Shown here: piece after piece, positions 24,627 through 36,354 of the stretch
Layout: every line of letters begins with the position of its first letter
Numbering within the stretch: position 1 is the stretch's first letter
Source of the DNA: Prinsepia uniflora
Taxonomy: Eukaryota; Streptophyta; Magnoliopsida; Rosales; Rosaceae
DNA length: 64,000 nt
Assembly (NCBI GenBank): GCA_032719365.1
Contig: CM064875.1
Location: 31,394,693 to 31,458,692, forward strand
Reading direction: 5' to 3'
The notes under the pieces: generated by a model
Told to the model about the DNA's origin: nothing
Seen by the model: the letters and a program-made list of their open reading frames with translations, nothing else
Databases searched by the model: none
Translations under genes and position numbers: made by a program

Positions 24627-27613
24627 TGTCAGGACCCACCCCGATTATCGCCTCTATAATCGGGAAGCATCCTACTCCCGTCTGACAATCGAACCCAAAA
24701 GACCGGAAGACTAGTTAAAATTACAACACACCCATTGTCAGACCAGGGAGATTAAACAAATACATGCGACTGGACGTCAAGTCCACAGTTTCACAGAGCA
24801 ATATTACAAAACAAATTAAAGAACAAGTCCTACTCTGTGAACTAACTACTCCGCAACGGAAAACGTTATGCCTCCGCCTCTGCCTCGGCGCTTGCCCCCA
24901 CGCTTGTACCACGACCTGGAGGGAATTTAAAACAACAAGGTGTGAGTGGACCGAAACATAAGTTTAACAGGAAAAACAGTTTTTCCGAAATCGGGTTCGC
25001 CCTCCAGTTTTGTAATCCGCATGCATAACCAAATATTCAAAATTGTGTATTAAACTTTTGAAAACTCTTTTTCCGAAACACAAGAAAAACGTTACAAGGA
25101 TCGTCATAACCCATGTAAAACCATATAATAATACCAGATTCCAGAAACCGTCATTTTGAAACATTATTTGCACAAATCAAGTGAAACATAAATCAATAAT
25201 CATGATTATGTCGTTGGATCCATCCGAGTCTTTAAACTCAACATTAGGCCTTCCCGGGATATCAACGAGTCTTTAAACTCAAAACACGATTAGTAGGCCT
25301 CGGGGGTATCATAATAATCGAGTCTTTAAACTCACGAGTCTTTAAACTCAATTTTCGGGCCCGCCCCCAAAATCAACATACCGGGTCTTTAAACCCAAAA
25401 CCAGATCCAACCATCAACCGGGTCTTTAAACCCAAAACCGTTTTTAAACATAATAAATCAGGATTCATCACAAATCTTTTTCCAACATTATTCCAAAAAC
25501 ATTTCTCATCGTAACAGGACTCATGCCCGCATTCACATGTAAATTCCAACACATGCAATTTCCAGAAAATTACTTCACAATATGAACAAACATCATAAAT
25601 CCGAAACATGCATATTCATATCCAGATACTTCATCAAAATTATCACGCATGCATAGGCAAAAACCGAAATCTCGAAATGCGTGAAATACGATAATTATCT
25701 CGAAAAACGTGAAAACAAGTAAAACCGATATATCATCTCACCATCGTAAAATCATATGTAAAACCATGAGATAAATAAGCAAAATAGTCATGCATGCCCA
25801 ATTTAAAAATCAAAGAGTCCACTCACAGTCTTAGGACACGTCAATCGCGTCCCGCGCGCTCCTCCGTAGCTTCGGAAGTGTCCGGGCCTGTGAAAACGTA
25901 TAAGAAGGGTTACAAACATCCCAAAATAACTCGTAGGATTTTTCCTAATTTTTCCGGATTTTTTGGCGAAAAATAAACTTAAAGACTTAATCTTCCGGAC
26001 TCCCGAAATTATCCCGAATGACTCCCGATCGATTCGAACTCTAAAGATAAAATGTTAGTTAGACTGACAGGATTAATTCTCATGTTGATCGTGATCGGAG
26101 TTGACGTCACACGCGCCGTCACGCGCCGCCCAAAGTGGCTGCGCGTGAAGGCCACACGCCAAGCTACAGTGTCACCTCCCTTACCCGAACAGCCTGCTAA
26201 ACGGGTCTGATACCCGCGACTCAACCCGATCAGTTAGCCCTCAATTCTCAGTCAATACTACCCGTTTTCAATCCTATTATCTTCCCTAACTCATTTATTT
26301 TAGGTCTGCAACACTGGTTAACCTCGACTTACACCAAATCGACCCAATCCAAGCTCGAACAGTCGAACAAGTCGACTCCTGGAACTCACCCACACTAACC
26401 CCAATCTCAAATTAATTTCACCAGTAGCTTAAGGGGACTTATACGAACACAATGGTACCGTCAATTGGTCTCGCCGTTACCTGGAAGTCGTCGTCCTCAA
26501 GCTCGAAAATACTCAGAACCAGGGCACTCCATTCCTGGCCAATTCGTGGATGTCGTCCTTCGAATTTGACGTGGTTGGTTTCCTCTTGCTCCCAGAAGAC
26601 TAGAATGGCCCCTAGTTTAGCTCGCAAGTCCCCACAATTTGATCTTCCATTTTTCCCTCCACTGGTTTTTCCTTCAAACTGGGACTTGGGTTCCTGGGCA
26701 AAACGGCTCCAAACTCGACAACTCCAGCACCGTCGTGATTCTATCACTCCCAGAAGACTCCCTATGTGTTTAGTTTCACCTCAAAGCCCGTAGGATTTGA
26801 ACTCTGAGTTTCCCCCCCGAAAACCCGAAACTGTTTTCTTACCGTCTCTCTCAACCTCAGCCCTCACAATGATGCCCAAATGACCCAACCGAGTCCCCCC
26901 TCACTCTCTTACTCTGTCAAACGATTCAAACGGCCAGCACCCGTGGGAGACCAGCTGAGGTTCTCTGAAACTTGATTCCCACAAACACAGAAACCATGGC
27001 CATATTAAACTCAATCCCGTGCCTGCAACCTGCTCACGCCACTCAGTCATGCTCCCACTACCTCAATTCACATAAACAAACATCTGATCAATCCACTAAA
27101 GCCATAAACAATTGAACGCACAAACCCACGGCCGCTGCTCTGTTTTCCATGGTGGTTAACAGTACCCCGTGCGGAAATTACCAAAATGCCCCCAGGGCAA
27201 AAATTACCAAAATGCCCTCCAACTTCCGTGACCCGTAACTCGGTCGTCCGACGTCCGTTTCAAGCGTGCCGCCTGTCGTTGTACTCGGGGCGTCGAGACG
27301 AACATAACGGTCTTCGAGTCAAATGGATATCAATTGTCAAACAAAAAGTCAACTTTTTCCCCTTATAACGCCCAAATTACGGTAATGCCCCCGAACTTCC
27401 GAACATCATAACTTCCACTCCGAGCGTCCGAATCGGACGTGCCACCTGTCTATGAACTTGTGACATCCCGAACTACGTCACAGTCATCACTCAACGTCCG
27501 TTCGACCTCCAAATCAAAAAGTCAACAAATCGACCACACAAACACAGGGGTAAAAACGTCATTTTATTCAATATTTAATAATATTACATTTCCAGAACGT
27601 CCGGGGTGTTACA
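24627..27613 (-). mobile_element. Solo LTR 4, TSD GCATA
   Basis: This minus-strand LTR of 2987 bp (plus reading TGTCAGGACCCACC ... GGGGTGTTACA) is flanked by GCATA (24622-24626, 27614-27618). The terminal hairpins have completely different letters from other LTRs but the same layout: CCGATTAT/ATAATCGG (24641-24663) and GTCTGACAAT/ATTGTCAGAC (24680-24743). The arms are TGTGAGTGGAC (24941-24951) and GTCCACTCACAG (25817-25828), with GAGTCTTTAAACTC and GGGTCTTTAAACCC units between (25225-25440). A GC-rich block is at 26108-26165. Confidence 0.95.
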
Positions 27614-28207
27614 GCATACATCACATATACATATAATTCACACAACCAATCCTATCACGGTTTCCAAAGCTACGTGCGTGCTACCCAGGTCTCAATCCGA
27701 GTCTTCTCAAAGTCAAGATCAATGTCCGTAGACCACTGACCCTACCCGAGGTAATAGTAATCATAGCCTTCCTGAGAGTAAGGAACCCAACTGGGGGTGA
27801 CTCCACTCAGTCGGTGCTCCGTGACTACTCCGGGGTCCACCCATGCCAACGACCCTCCCCGGAGGAGATAGAATAATTAAAGGAAGGGATATGAGCATAT
27901 ATATACATAACATAAACATTCATGCCCGGTTCCCCTGAACCGTCATGATCCATAATAACATAACCAGGGTTCATGCCGGTTCCCATAAACCGTCATGTAC
28001 CACGATGACCTGACAAAGGTTCATGCCGGTTCCCATAAACCGTCATGAACCACAATGACCTTTCCAGAGTTCATGCCAGTTCCCATAAACCGTCATGAAC
28101 TTGGAAATCCATCTGGGGTCCATGACCCGAAATCATCAGTGTAAAACAACTGGGTCTCGTGCCCGAACATATGACTCAACTGGGCATCCTGCCCGATATC
28201 TAAGGGT

Positions 28208-28516
28208 CAGTCACGACTCCGATCATAGTGATGCATGCAACCATCCATCCAGGACCGCCCTCAATCCTGGTATGTCGCCGTGAACAAATCAACCGACGCG
28301 ACCACCACAAGATCATGGTGCACTCATCACCGATCGCTATCCTGAACCGTCAGCACTCCGAAGTCGAGCCTCCCTATGCTGCCCGACCACGAATCGTGCA
28401 TCGTGACCTCTCTGGAAGGAACACATCCCAATCCGGAGGCGAGCGTCGTATCGTCGATCGCCGTGCACATAGCACCCGTCGCGACCACGATTTAGACCTG
28501 AAGGTCGTAAATAGTG
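28208..28516. other. ~310-bp insertion of unknown origin in the copy A 5' LTR
   Basis: Other LTR copies read directly from a GATATCTGAGG-like word to TCATATGCCCGA. Here about 310 bp of CpG-rich sequence separates them. It has no long open frame of recognisable type, no terminal repeats that I can see, and only a weak GGTC/GTC repetition at the edges. Confidence 0.6.
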
Positions 28517-30266
28517 TCATATGCCCGAGACCAAACCAAAGGGGTCTTATACCCGAGTTTATTATTTTAGAAATCCAAAACCTTTTCATTTAGACCAATA
28601 AAGAAATACAGACCGGTATAAGCACCGTATAAGGCCGTAACCTCGAAATACGTGCTTATACGTAACCACATATAAATGCACCCATGGCATCATCAAACAT
28701 GTAATAAAACATATAATAAACATTTATGCATGCACCAATTTAGAAAACAAGGTCCACTCACAGACCGTCCGGGCTGCCGCCTCGATTTGCGTGCCATAGG
28801 CTCTCCCGAGCCGATCACCATCACCGGGACTCCCAAACCTATCCAAATTGTAATAGAAGGTTACTAACTACTTCATTAACCTCTCACTAAAGCCCCATAA
28901 TTTTCCCGTATTTTTAACTATTTTTAAAACTGAACCTAAACCTTCCGACACCCCGAAAACTATCGAAACGATGTCCGATTGACGCGAAACCAGTCCCAAA
29001 ATGTTTGTTACATCGAATAGATGATTTGACATGTTGGAACCATCCCCAAAAACCCTAGCACGTGCCCGCACGTGCCACCTGATGTGGCTGCGCGTGGGCT
29101 TCACGCGCCTGCTACAGTACCCGTCTTCAACCTCGCGCAGCTGGTCTGAACCGGCCGGTCCGGTCTTTTTCTGCAACTGGACCGGTGTGACCGGTCCAGG
29201 GTCCTACAATCCTCATTTCTCATCCGTTTTCTTCCTTTTTAATCCCTAAATTCCTATTTTCTCATTTCCTATCTAACCCAATTAAACAAAACCCTTAAAA
29301 CCGCCTAGAACCCGTGAACCCAAAATGGACCTCACGGTTCAAAAATCCAAAACCTCACCCCAGGGTTCCTCAACATCCAAAACCTTTCAAAACCTCCCTA
29401 TTGACCTCCTAACAACCTAATTACTTCAAAACCAACATCCAAATCGACCCATAACACGTAAAATGGAAATTGGATGGAAAAATGGTTAAACCGATACCTC
29501 GATCGGTTTTTCTCCCCCGTCGTGCACGGCGGTGCTGCCTGGACCAGCCACCATGTCTAGCCGGTCCTCTTCATCTCTCTGTCCTCTCAGCTAAGCTCAC
29601 AGGTCAAGGGTTTGGTATTTGGGTGAGAAATGGCGATCGGGTTGGTTTGGGAAAAATGGGAGAAATGGATGAACGGGGAAGGGTTTGATGCATGAATGAA
29701 ATTGGTGTCCATTGGATGGGTGACACTTTTCACTCATCCATTGGGCATCAGGACAAATATCTGGGCCCACTAGAGACAAAACTGCACTCTTCGCCTCGTA
29801 AAACGTGTCGCCATGAATAGTAACATGGAACTTCCGTGAACTGTAACTTCGCCGTCGAACGTCCGAATTCGACGTGCTGCCTGTCTATGGATTCGTATCG
29901 TCCTTATCTACGTAATAGTCCTCAACCCTTGGCCAGCGGACATCCCAGTTAAAAAGTCAACTATTTTGCCCTTTTAACCAAAATTACTAAAATGCCCCTA
30001 AACTTCCGAACGTCATAATTTCCTCCTCGAACGTCGGAATTGAACGTGCCACCTGTCTATGAACTCGTAACGTCACGAACTACGTCACGGCCATCGGTCA
30101 AAGTCCATTTGACCGCCTGATTGAAAAGTCAACGTTTTGCCCATGCATAGGTGCAAAACGGTCATTTTGCATCGTTCGTCCGATTTCGCTAAACTAATCA
30201 CGGATTAGCCTCACTATCCGTGATTAGTCACTAATCTAATCTAGGAATTTGGGACTGGTCGTTACA

Positions 30267-30631
30267 TTTAATGTTTTGATTCTTTTATTATGGTTTCGGG
30301 CTTAGTTCCCACAGATGGTTTCTTTCGGATAAATGGTTTTCGAATGCATGCATGCTTTTTAGTGAAGGGTACAAATGTCTTTCTTATGAAATGTTTTTAT
30401 AAACTCTTGTTTTGTCCACTCACAGCTTTTAATGTTTTGACAGCCCTTCAGGTTGACAGCGGATGTGGACTGTAGCAGAGACCGAGATATCACATACCTC
30501 CTCCGGATTTTGGAGTACTTTGATGGCCCGAGAGGGCTAAGGACAGAATTATGCCTTGTCTGACACTCCGTGTCAGACGGGAGCAGGGTCGTCCCGCGCT
30601 AATCCCCGGGGGATTGGAGTGGGTCCTGTCA
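30267..30631 (+). mobile_element. LTR 3'-end fragment (last ~365 bp)
   Basis: Corresponds to the end of the copy B 5' LTR (about 39400-39750). It has GTCCACTCACAG near 30414-30425, the CCCTTCAGGTTG word, hairpin TCTGACAC/GTGTCAGA near 30558-30578, an AATCC..GGATT terminal hairpin and the end GGGTCCTGTCA. No primer site or matching TSD follows. It may be the distal half of the LTR that starts at 4908. Confidence 0.7.
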
Positions 30632-30904
30632 TTGATCCTAGGTCAACCCCTAGAGTTGAGTTCATGCAAGACACCAGAAATGAGAAAACACACTAAGTCA
30701 ATTGGATCAAACAAAATGGACATCGTTTTGGGACAATTTTCCGACAACGAGGCCAAAAACTTGGTAGAAGACAAGTCCAACAATGATTATGCAAAACTTG
30801 TTCTCTATGTGTGATACTTTGCAAGTGCACAAGACGTGTAGAGAGTATAGTGGCACAACAAAGGTAAATCCCATAGGGACTTTAAGTTAAATATGTTTAA
30901 AAAT
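30632..30904. other. Unassigned segment between LTR fragments
   Basis: Not similar to other parts of the window. It includes TTTGCAAGTGCACAAGACG and a 'CCCATAGGGACTTT' phrase reminiscent of plant retroelement 3' regions. A frame at 30551-30814 straddles the LTR boundary and is not a gene. No assignment is made. Confidence 0.4.
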
Positions 30905-32000
30905 TCCAAAAAATGAGGGGGCTTTAATGAGAGGTTATTGAAGTAGTTAGTAACCCTCTAGTATGATTTGGACAGGTTTGCGAGTCCCGATGATGGTGAT
31001 TAGCCCAAAGAGGCTTATGACCCGAATATCGAGGCGCAACTTGGACGATCTGTGAGTGGACCATGCTTTCCAAATTATGATGGATACATAACTGTTTTAT
31101 ATGTTTTATATCGATGATTTGAGATGCCTTCAGTGCATATGATTGTGGTATTTATGATTTACGTATTTACACGTATTTCGAGATTATGGTTTTAGACTGT
31201 GCTTATACGTGCTGGTATTTCTATGATGGTTTGATGAAATGGTTTTGGATTTGGAAATGAGGAATCAGACATGAGACCTATTTGGATTTGGAAACTTTCG
31301 GACTTGGAGTCCAGTTGATTTCATGAGATATCGGGTTGGAGGCCTATTTGGCTTATATGATCGAGCTTGAGGCCCAATTGAGTTATGATAACGGGCTTGA
31401 AGCCTAGTTGATTGATGGTACCGGGCTTGAGACCCAATTGGTGTAAGCTATCGGGCTTGAGTCCCATTTAATTGTGGTATCGGGCTTAAAGCCCAGTTGA
31501 TTTTTAATATCAGGCTTGAGACCCAATTGTTTTATGGTATCGGGCTTGAGGCCAAGTTGATTGTGGTATCAGGTTTGAAGCCTAGTGATTTGTGATATTG
31601 GGTTTGAGTCCCAGATGTGGTTTATGAAATGAGTTTTCGGGTTTGAGACCTTACTAAGATATGGATTTGGGCTGAGGCCTATAAGATTGAGAATTGAAAC
31701 GGATTCGAAGAATCTCGGATTTTGATTCGGGTATGAGACCCAGTTGAACTAAGATTTGAAAGAAATGAATGTTTTCACACTTATATGTATATACCCTCCC
31801 GTATGAATAGTCTCCTCTAGATGTCGATGATCTTGGAGTGTCACGATCCACTGTCTGGGATGAGTGACTTCGAGATAGAGCACATGCCCAAGAGTGAGAG
31901 ATATGACATAGTCTCGGACTGGGTCCAGAGACAGGTCTTCCCAGGCGTTGTAGATCGTGGGGTCAGAATCGGAGATGAAACCCGAGTAGTATGCATACTG
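30905..32000 (+). mobile_element. LTR fragment with GGGCTTGAGGCCC hairpin array
   Basis: It enters the LTR mid-way (GAGGGGGCTTTAATGAGAGG...) and carries GTGAGTGGAC at 31052-31061. About ten ~29-bp units of the type ATCGGGCTTGAGNCCCAGTTG follow (31300-31640), then a TCTCCTCTAGATGTCGATG segment shared in reverse with 59330-59400. It stops where the 5S-like part of the Cassandra-like LTR begins. Confidence 0.75.
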
Positions 32001-32108
32001 TAGATGGGGACCCCCTAGGAAGTTGCACGTGAGCTCCCGAAAACAAAATCGTGAGGGCTAGGCCCAAAGCGTGCAATATTGTGCTAGATGGAACGGGTCG
32101 TGACAGAA

Positions 32109-32120
32109 TGGTATTAGAGC
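32109..32120 (+). other. Primer binding site, iMet type (one mismatch)
   Basis: TGGTATTAGAGC, one change from TGGTATCAGAGC, three bases after the LTR end. Confidence 0.8.
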
Positions 32121-32361
32121 TGGACCCCAACCGGAAGTGTGCCAACGAGGACACTGTGCCCAAGGAGGGTGGATTGTAAGACACGGTCTTCGAAGCAAGA
32201 ACGGTGAGCATGCCCCGTGAGCTTGAGAAGCAAGAACGGTGAGCAAGACTCGTGAACTTGGGAAGGCATGATCGGTGAACAATCCCACATATATTGGGGA
32301 AGGAAAGGTGAAGTGCCTTATATGTGTGGACACGTATCTATCTAACAGAAGGCCTTTTGGG

Positions 32362-32455
32362 TGCTCCCTAACTTTGGATTCCTTGGGAACTCCAAAGTTA
32401 ACTGAGTTGAGGTTGGTGCAATTTCAGGATGGGAGACCACATGGGAAGTTGCACG
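32362..32455 (+). repeat. 5S-rRNA-derived segment inside the Cassandra-like LTR
   Basis: GAACTCCAAAGTTAACTGAG (32387-32406 region) resembles the 5S box A region. CAGGATGGGAGACCACATGG (about 32425-32444), followed by GAAGT, resembles the 5S box C region. They are in the right order and spacing. The 3' part of the same segment survives in the 5' LTR at 32001-32023. It is too diverged to be a functional 5S gene. Confidence 0.75.
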
Positions 32456-32525
32456 TGAGCTCTTGAAAAATAAAACCATGAGGGATGGGACCAAAGCGGA
32501 TAATGTGGGTTTAGGTGGAAACCTG

Positions 32526-32759
32526 AGGTACCCTGAGCTTTGGGTTTAGACCCCAGGAGACAACTCAGTCAAGTGAGATTTCGGTTGGGGCCATTGGGAG
32601 ATAGAGTGCTTGAGCTGACAGGAATAATGGGAGTCGGTATGCACGTGCTGACAGGAAGTTGGTAGCTTCGGCAGGGACTGGCAGGAGGAACAGGTGGGAG
32701 TAGTGCATTTGGCGCTGACAAGGGCAGGGATGATTCGGTGCGCGCTCACTGAATGGATA
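32526..32759. other. Unassigned segment
   Basis: GC-moderate sequence with the phrase TGACAGGAAT..GGGAGTCGGT that recurs in altered form at about 33085-33115. The two may be a duplicated part of the neighbouring Tat-type LTR. Nothing coding is seen. Confidence 0.4.
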
Positions 32760-33556
32760 GAAGGGGACCAATGTTACACGAAATAGAGAGAAGATGAACT
32801 AAAATAAGAAAGAAAAAAAATAGACAAAAGGGGACCAATGTTACATGAAATGGCCTCTCTATTTATAGAAGGGGTGCCATAAATTTTCAAATAAAAATAC
32901 AAAAATAAAATATAAAAATGAAATGATGAACAATGATGATTAATGATAATTTTGGGGCTTATTTAGGGCTGAAAAATAGTTGAAAACGTGCAAAAGTGGA
33001 GCAGGTTTGGAGTGGTTTGGTGCAAAGAGACACAACAGGTGCAGGCTGAAAATCAGGTCATCATTTCGATAGGTAAATGCTGGCAGGAAATAGTGGGAGT
33101 CGGTGGGTCAGGAATGTGCACGGCATGGGATGTTCAGCGTACACGCGCTGAGATGCAGAGGTCCCGTTCGAGAGGTGCGCTCCGAAGGAGTGGAAAATGA
33201 TTCGGCTAGCTGCAATGGCGCAGGTCTTGGGCTGGTGAAGGAGTTGGGCCGCACGATTCTAGGATTTGGGCTGATTTTCAGGGCTTTTGGGCTGGGCCCA
33301 AATGGGCTGCAAATGAAATTTTAATTTAAAAATTAATTAATATAATTCCACCGAATTTCGTCCATAAATTCTTCGTTATAATTCCGATCGGGACGATTCT
33401 TTCAGCAATACGCTCCAAATTCCAAGCTTTATTTATTTCTACATAAATCCCACAAAATAAATTATTTTCTCCAAATTGTTTATTATTTTAATATTAAAAG
33501 TTTAGTATAAACGGTATAAAATAATATAAAACAATGCTTAATTAATGACCTATCAC
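32760..33556 (-). mobile_element. Tat-type LTR fragment, diverged relative of 10252-11852
   Basis: The minus strand begins TGATAGGTCATTAATTAAGC at 33556. It follows the young element's LTR through the GGAATTTGGAGC and CGATCGGAATTATAACGAAG words to the TATA box (minus CTATAAATAG at 32859-32868) and CATTTCATG. A ~50-bp direct repeat with AGGGGACCAATGTTACA occurs at 32764 and 32829. The R/U5 part is missing. It is clearly older than the copies at 10-17 kb. Confidence 0.8.
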
Positions 33557-35461
33557 ATTCATGAATGATTCACATGACAAACTGTAAAATTTCCAAATTA
33601 CCCTTTAAGCCAAAATTACCATAATACCCTTGATCTTTATAGACCCGTATTGAAGCCATTCGACCTCCAATTTTAGTGCACTACTTGTAACGGCCCGGAC
33701 CTATAACGAGGGTAAAATTGGAAAAGTTGGATGCTAGGTGGACTTTTGATCAAAGTCAAAGGTTGAATTTTTTGTCTTAGTCAAAAGCTTGGCTTTGACT
33801 AAGGTTAAAATGTCCACTTTTTTATCGTGACGGCTTTTCTCAAATTTGAAAACGTCATTCGGAAGGTCTCGGTCTCTTGAGTATGTAGACAGGTGCCATC
33901 CAAAAAACGGAGCTCGTTGGATTCTTTCTTGGTTTAAGTTACCTAGGGGTGTTTTAGTAATTTTGCATGGAGGGGCAATTTCGTATGTTTTTATGTATTG
34001 GAAAATTATGGGAAAGCGTGCAAAGAGGAATTCGGCAATATGGAGGTGTGTGAGTGGATTTTATTTTCCTAAATTATTATACATGCATACTTATATGATT
34101 TAAACGTGTCTATATGTGATTTTGATGATATTGGAGTGATTGGAACTTGATGTGAATTTTGTTGATTTTATGAATATTTTATTATTATTTATTTTTACGT
34201 TTCTTGAGGTTTTTCGTAAACTATGTTTCAAACATTGTTCCAAATTAGGTTTTGAACTGAATGGGGATTATGACATGAAATAAGGTGATTTGGGATATTT
34301 ATGATTTTTCATATGATTTCTGGATTGTTTTTACATAAATGCTTTAGTAGCATGTTTTATGAGAATTGGTGTTTGAGCCATGTATAGGGCTGAGGCCTAA
34401 GATTCTGATTGTGGTTTTGACTTGTGATATTGGGATGTGATGTGTGTATGTGTTGTTGGCATTACTAGTATGAGATATGATGTGCACTTGAGTTGATTAT
34501 GTGTGATGATGATTGTTGATTGATTAGTTTGTGACCTCGAGTCAGGGACTCCGAATCTTGAGGCTAGTATTGTGTATTATTATGATTGTGTTGATTATAT
34601 GTGAGTCTCAGACGTCCAGTCGGGGGGTCCGAATCCTGAGACTGATCCTGTACGAGACTTGTATTGTTGTGATGACTCACACGTCGAGCAGGGCTCCAGT
34701 TTCCGAGTAGATTGCCTACCAATAGTTCCCTTGTGATATGATGATTGGTATGATGATTAATGTGGTGCATATGGTGATTGGTGTGATGCTAGTGTATTGA
34801 TGATGAGTGACGGTGTGTGAATTGTTGTGTGCCTGCCAATGAGGCAGTGGCTTGATGTTTGAAATTGTGAGTTGAGGATGGATTGATGTGACAATGGATG
34901 TGATTTGGGTATGTGAATTGATGTGATAAATTAATATGTTATGACGTGTTAGTATTTCGTGTTTACACTAATGCTTTCCAGCTATCTCTTTTATGGACAT
35001 TTACATGTATTTCAAGAATGATAAATTGTGTTTCGATTTAATCGAAATGAAAAGGCTTTCGTATGCATTCATGATTTGGAAAAACGAAGGGTACATGCCG
35101 GTTGTTTTACAAGAATATTTTAAAACTATTTCTTTTTGTATACTCACATGTTTTCTTGGTTTTGTGACCCTCCAAGGAGGTGGCACGGGAATTGAGGCTT
35201 GAGAGGCGGAGGTATGAACTAGAGACACTTATGTGTATCCCTTGTCTAACAAGGTTCGGTTAGACGTGAATAGGGCGCGAGTGTACTATTCTTATGTATT
35301 CGGGTGGGGTGCAGTCACTACATGTCTACAGACTCATGGCACTAAGACCTACGCAACAGACTTCATCGTTTACCCATAAAATATTTAGGTCAAAAAGTCA
35401 ACTTTTTGAGTCTAGGGTCAAAATTATAATTTTGATTTTCCCAAAATTCCGAGTTATTACA
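33557..35461 (-). mobile_element. Minus-strand LTR, 5' part, split by a plus-strand solo LTR
   Basis: 33557-33685 and 35323-35461 together form the U3 end of a chromovirus-type LTR (AAAATTACC..AATACCC; GTCTACAGACTCATGG; AAAAGTCAACTTTTTG). Its 5' terminus, TGTAATAAC, is at 35461. The left side is cut by the Tat-type LTR. Confidence 0.75.
33686..35317 (+). mobile_element. Short solo LTR 5, imperfect TSD CTACT/CTACA
   Basis: 1632 bp, TGTAACGGCCCGGACC ... GGTGGGGTGCAGTCA, flanked by CTACT (33681-33685) and CTACA (35318-35322), one mismatch. The interrupted LTR reads through after its removal. It is the most diverged LTR of the group yet keeps the plan: GTGAGTGGAT at 34050-34059, hairpins AGTCTCAG/CTGAGACT in 34602-34645, and ACTCACA near 35142-35149. 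It ends with GTCTAAC/GTTAGAC (35244-35265) and GAATAG/CTATTC (35268-35291). Confidence 0.85.
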
Positions 35462-36354
35462 ATCTTCCCTAAAAAAATTTTGTCCTCTAAATTTTAGAAA
35501 AAATCCAATCTTATTTTATAACCCAAATTTGAACCTCGAAATCCGAGCTAAAAGCCTAAACCACAAGTTATACCAAACCTCGTAAAATGTGCCATCAAAA
35601 TAATCCATGAAATGGTCAAAACTCTTATACAAATCCCCATTAATCAAATATCACCCAAATCACGTAGGAAATTCATTTTGAGCCTAAAACCAACTACAGA
35701 ATTCAGTATAAACCTAAAACACGAAATATGTAAATTACTCATCAAACGTGCACATTAAGTAATTCCAAAAAATCATCAAAAAGCATATAAAAATCATAAA
35801 AAACAATGAAAGCACCAATCCCATTTTTTTGAGAAGACCGGACCACCCTGCTCCCGTCTGACAAATCTTGTCAGACAAGGGATCTTACCAATTTTTAGTC
35901 ATCTCCAATTCTTATTAATTTATCCAAATTAAATCCACCATCTCGAGGTACCGCCCATTTCCATCCCATTTCCCTCGGCAAGTAGTGGAAAATACCAAAA
36001 TTAACCTTAAATTGGGTTTTACTACATTTTTAACAATATTATTACTTGCCATTCCAATTACATCAATGGTCATAATTCATAATACAAAAAGTACGACGAG
36101 GTTCCATTTAAAGTATACTAATGATCATAGGAATTTTTCTATTCCTAAGTAATTAAATAACCATATTGGTTCTTATAAAAAGAACGGTTGTTCCCAAACT
36201 AATTCTTTTTCACCAAGACCAAACTACATAATATGCCTTTTTCCTTAAGTACCACAATTCCACTTATTTATTGTCAATGTAATAATATAAAATAATTCAT
36301 ATGTATGATAATCCATTTGTTCATACTGTGTATGTAGGTGTATAATTCAATTCT
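35462..36354 (-). mobile_element. Internal and LTR-end remnants, low coding potential
   Basis: 35462-35500 is a minus-strand PPT with a GACAAAATT-like word (plus reading ATCTTCCCTAAAAAAATTTTGTCC). About 35840-35890 is an LTR 3'-end remnant with hairpin TCTGACAA/TTGTCAGA (35857-35875). The rest is AT-rich and unassigned. Confidence 0.55.

Larger units (their letters stand above)
5726..30266 (-). mobile_element. LARD-like non-autonomous element, copy A (nested insertions inside)
   Basis: This minus-strand element has a truncated 3' LTR (5726-7467), a PPT, an internal domain in three pieces (7468-8835, 19193-19815, 22819-24184; about 3.35 kb once nested elements and duplicated TSDs are removed), an iMet primer site and a 5' LTR (24185-30266). 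No gag or pol motif is present in any frame. Continuity across each nested element is proved by matching TSDs and by collinearity with copy B (39751-43134). The two LTRs are nearly identical where they overlap, so the insertion is young. The outer left end has been deleted, so no TSD can be checked. Confidence 0.9.
24185..30266 (-). mobile_element. 5' LTR of copy A (split by solo LTR 4)
   Basis: The plus reading begins TGACAGGACCCATCCC at 24185 and ends GGACTGGTCGTTACA at 30266. Without solo LTR 4 and one TSD it is about 3.09 kb, including a 310-bp insertion (28208-28516). Features: terminal hairpin TCTGACAC/GTGTCAGA (24240-24258), CTGTGAGTGGAC arm (24391-24402) with perfect partner at 28752-28763, GGGC..GCCC units (24515-24590), a CATG-palindrome array (27925-28110), the GC-rich block (about 29060-29125), and two U3 modules (29840-30150). 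Confidence 0.9.
32001..32525 (+). mobile_element. Cassandra-like terminal-repeat element (TRIM), 5'-truncated
   Basis: The 3' end of a 5' LTR (32001-32105, ending GGGTCGTGACA) is followed by an iMet-type primer site at 32109-32120. Then come a 69-bp internal domain ending in AAGGAGGGTGGA (32162-32173) and a 3' LTR starting TGTAAGACAC at 32175. Both LTR copies share GGAAGTTGCACGTGAGCTC. The extremely short internal domain and the 5S-rRNA-like segment in the LTR are the hallmarks of Cassandra TRIMs. The 3' LTR degenerates after about 32522 and no TSD is visible. The 3' LTR also has 30-35 bp tandem units (GAAGCAAGAACGGTGAGCA) at 32190-32280. Confidence 0.75.

Noticed and set aside
32362..32455. 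Functional 5S rRNA gene
   Set aside because: Only blocks of the internal promoter regions are recognisable, the rest is diverged, and it is embedded in a TRIM LTR.
32772..33556. Complete solo LTR of the Tat type
   Set aside because: The left end lacks the expected TGACTATGCCC terminus, most of R/U5 is missing and the flanks give no TSD, so it is only a fragment.
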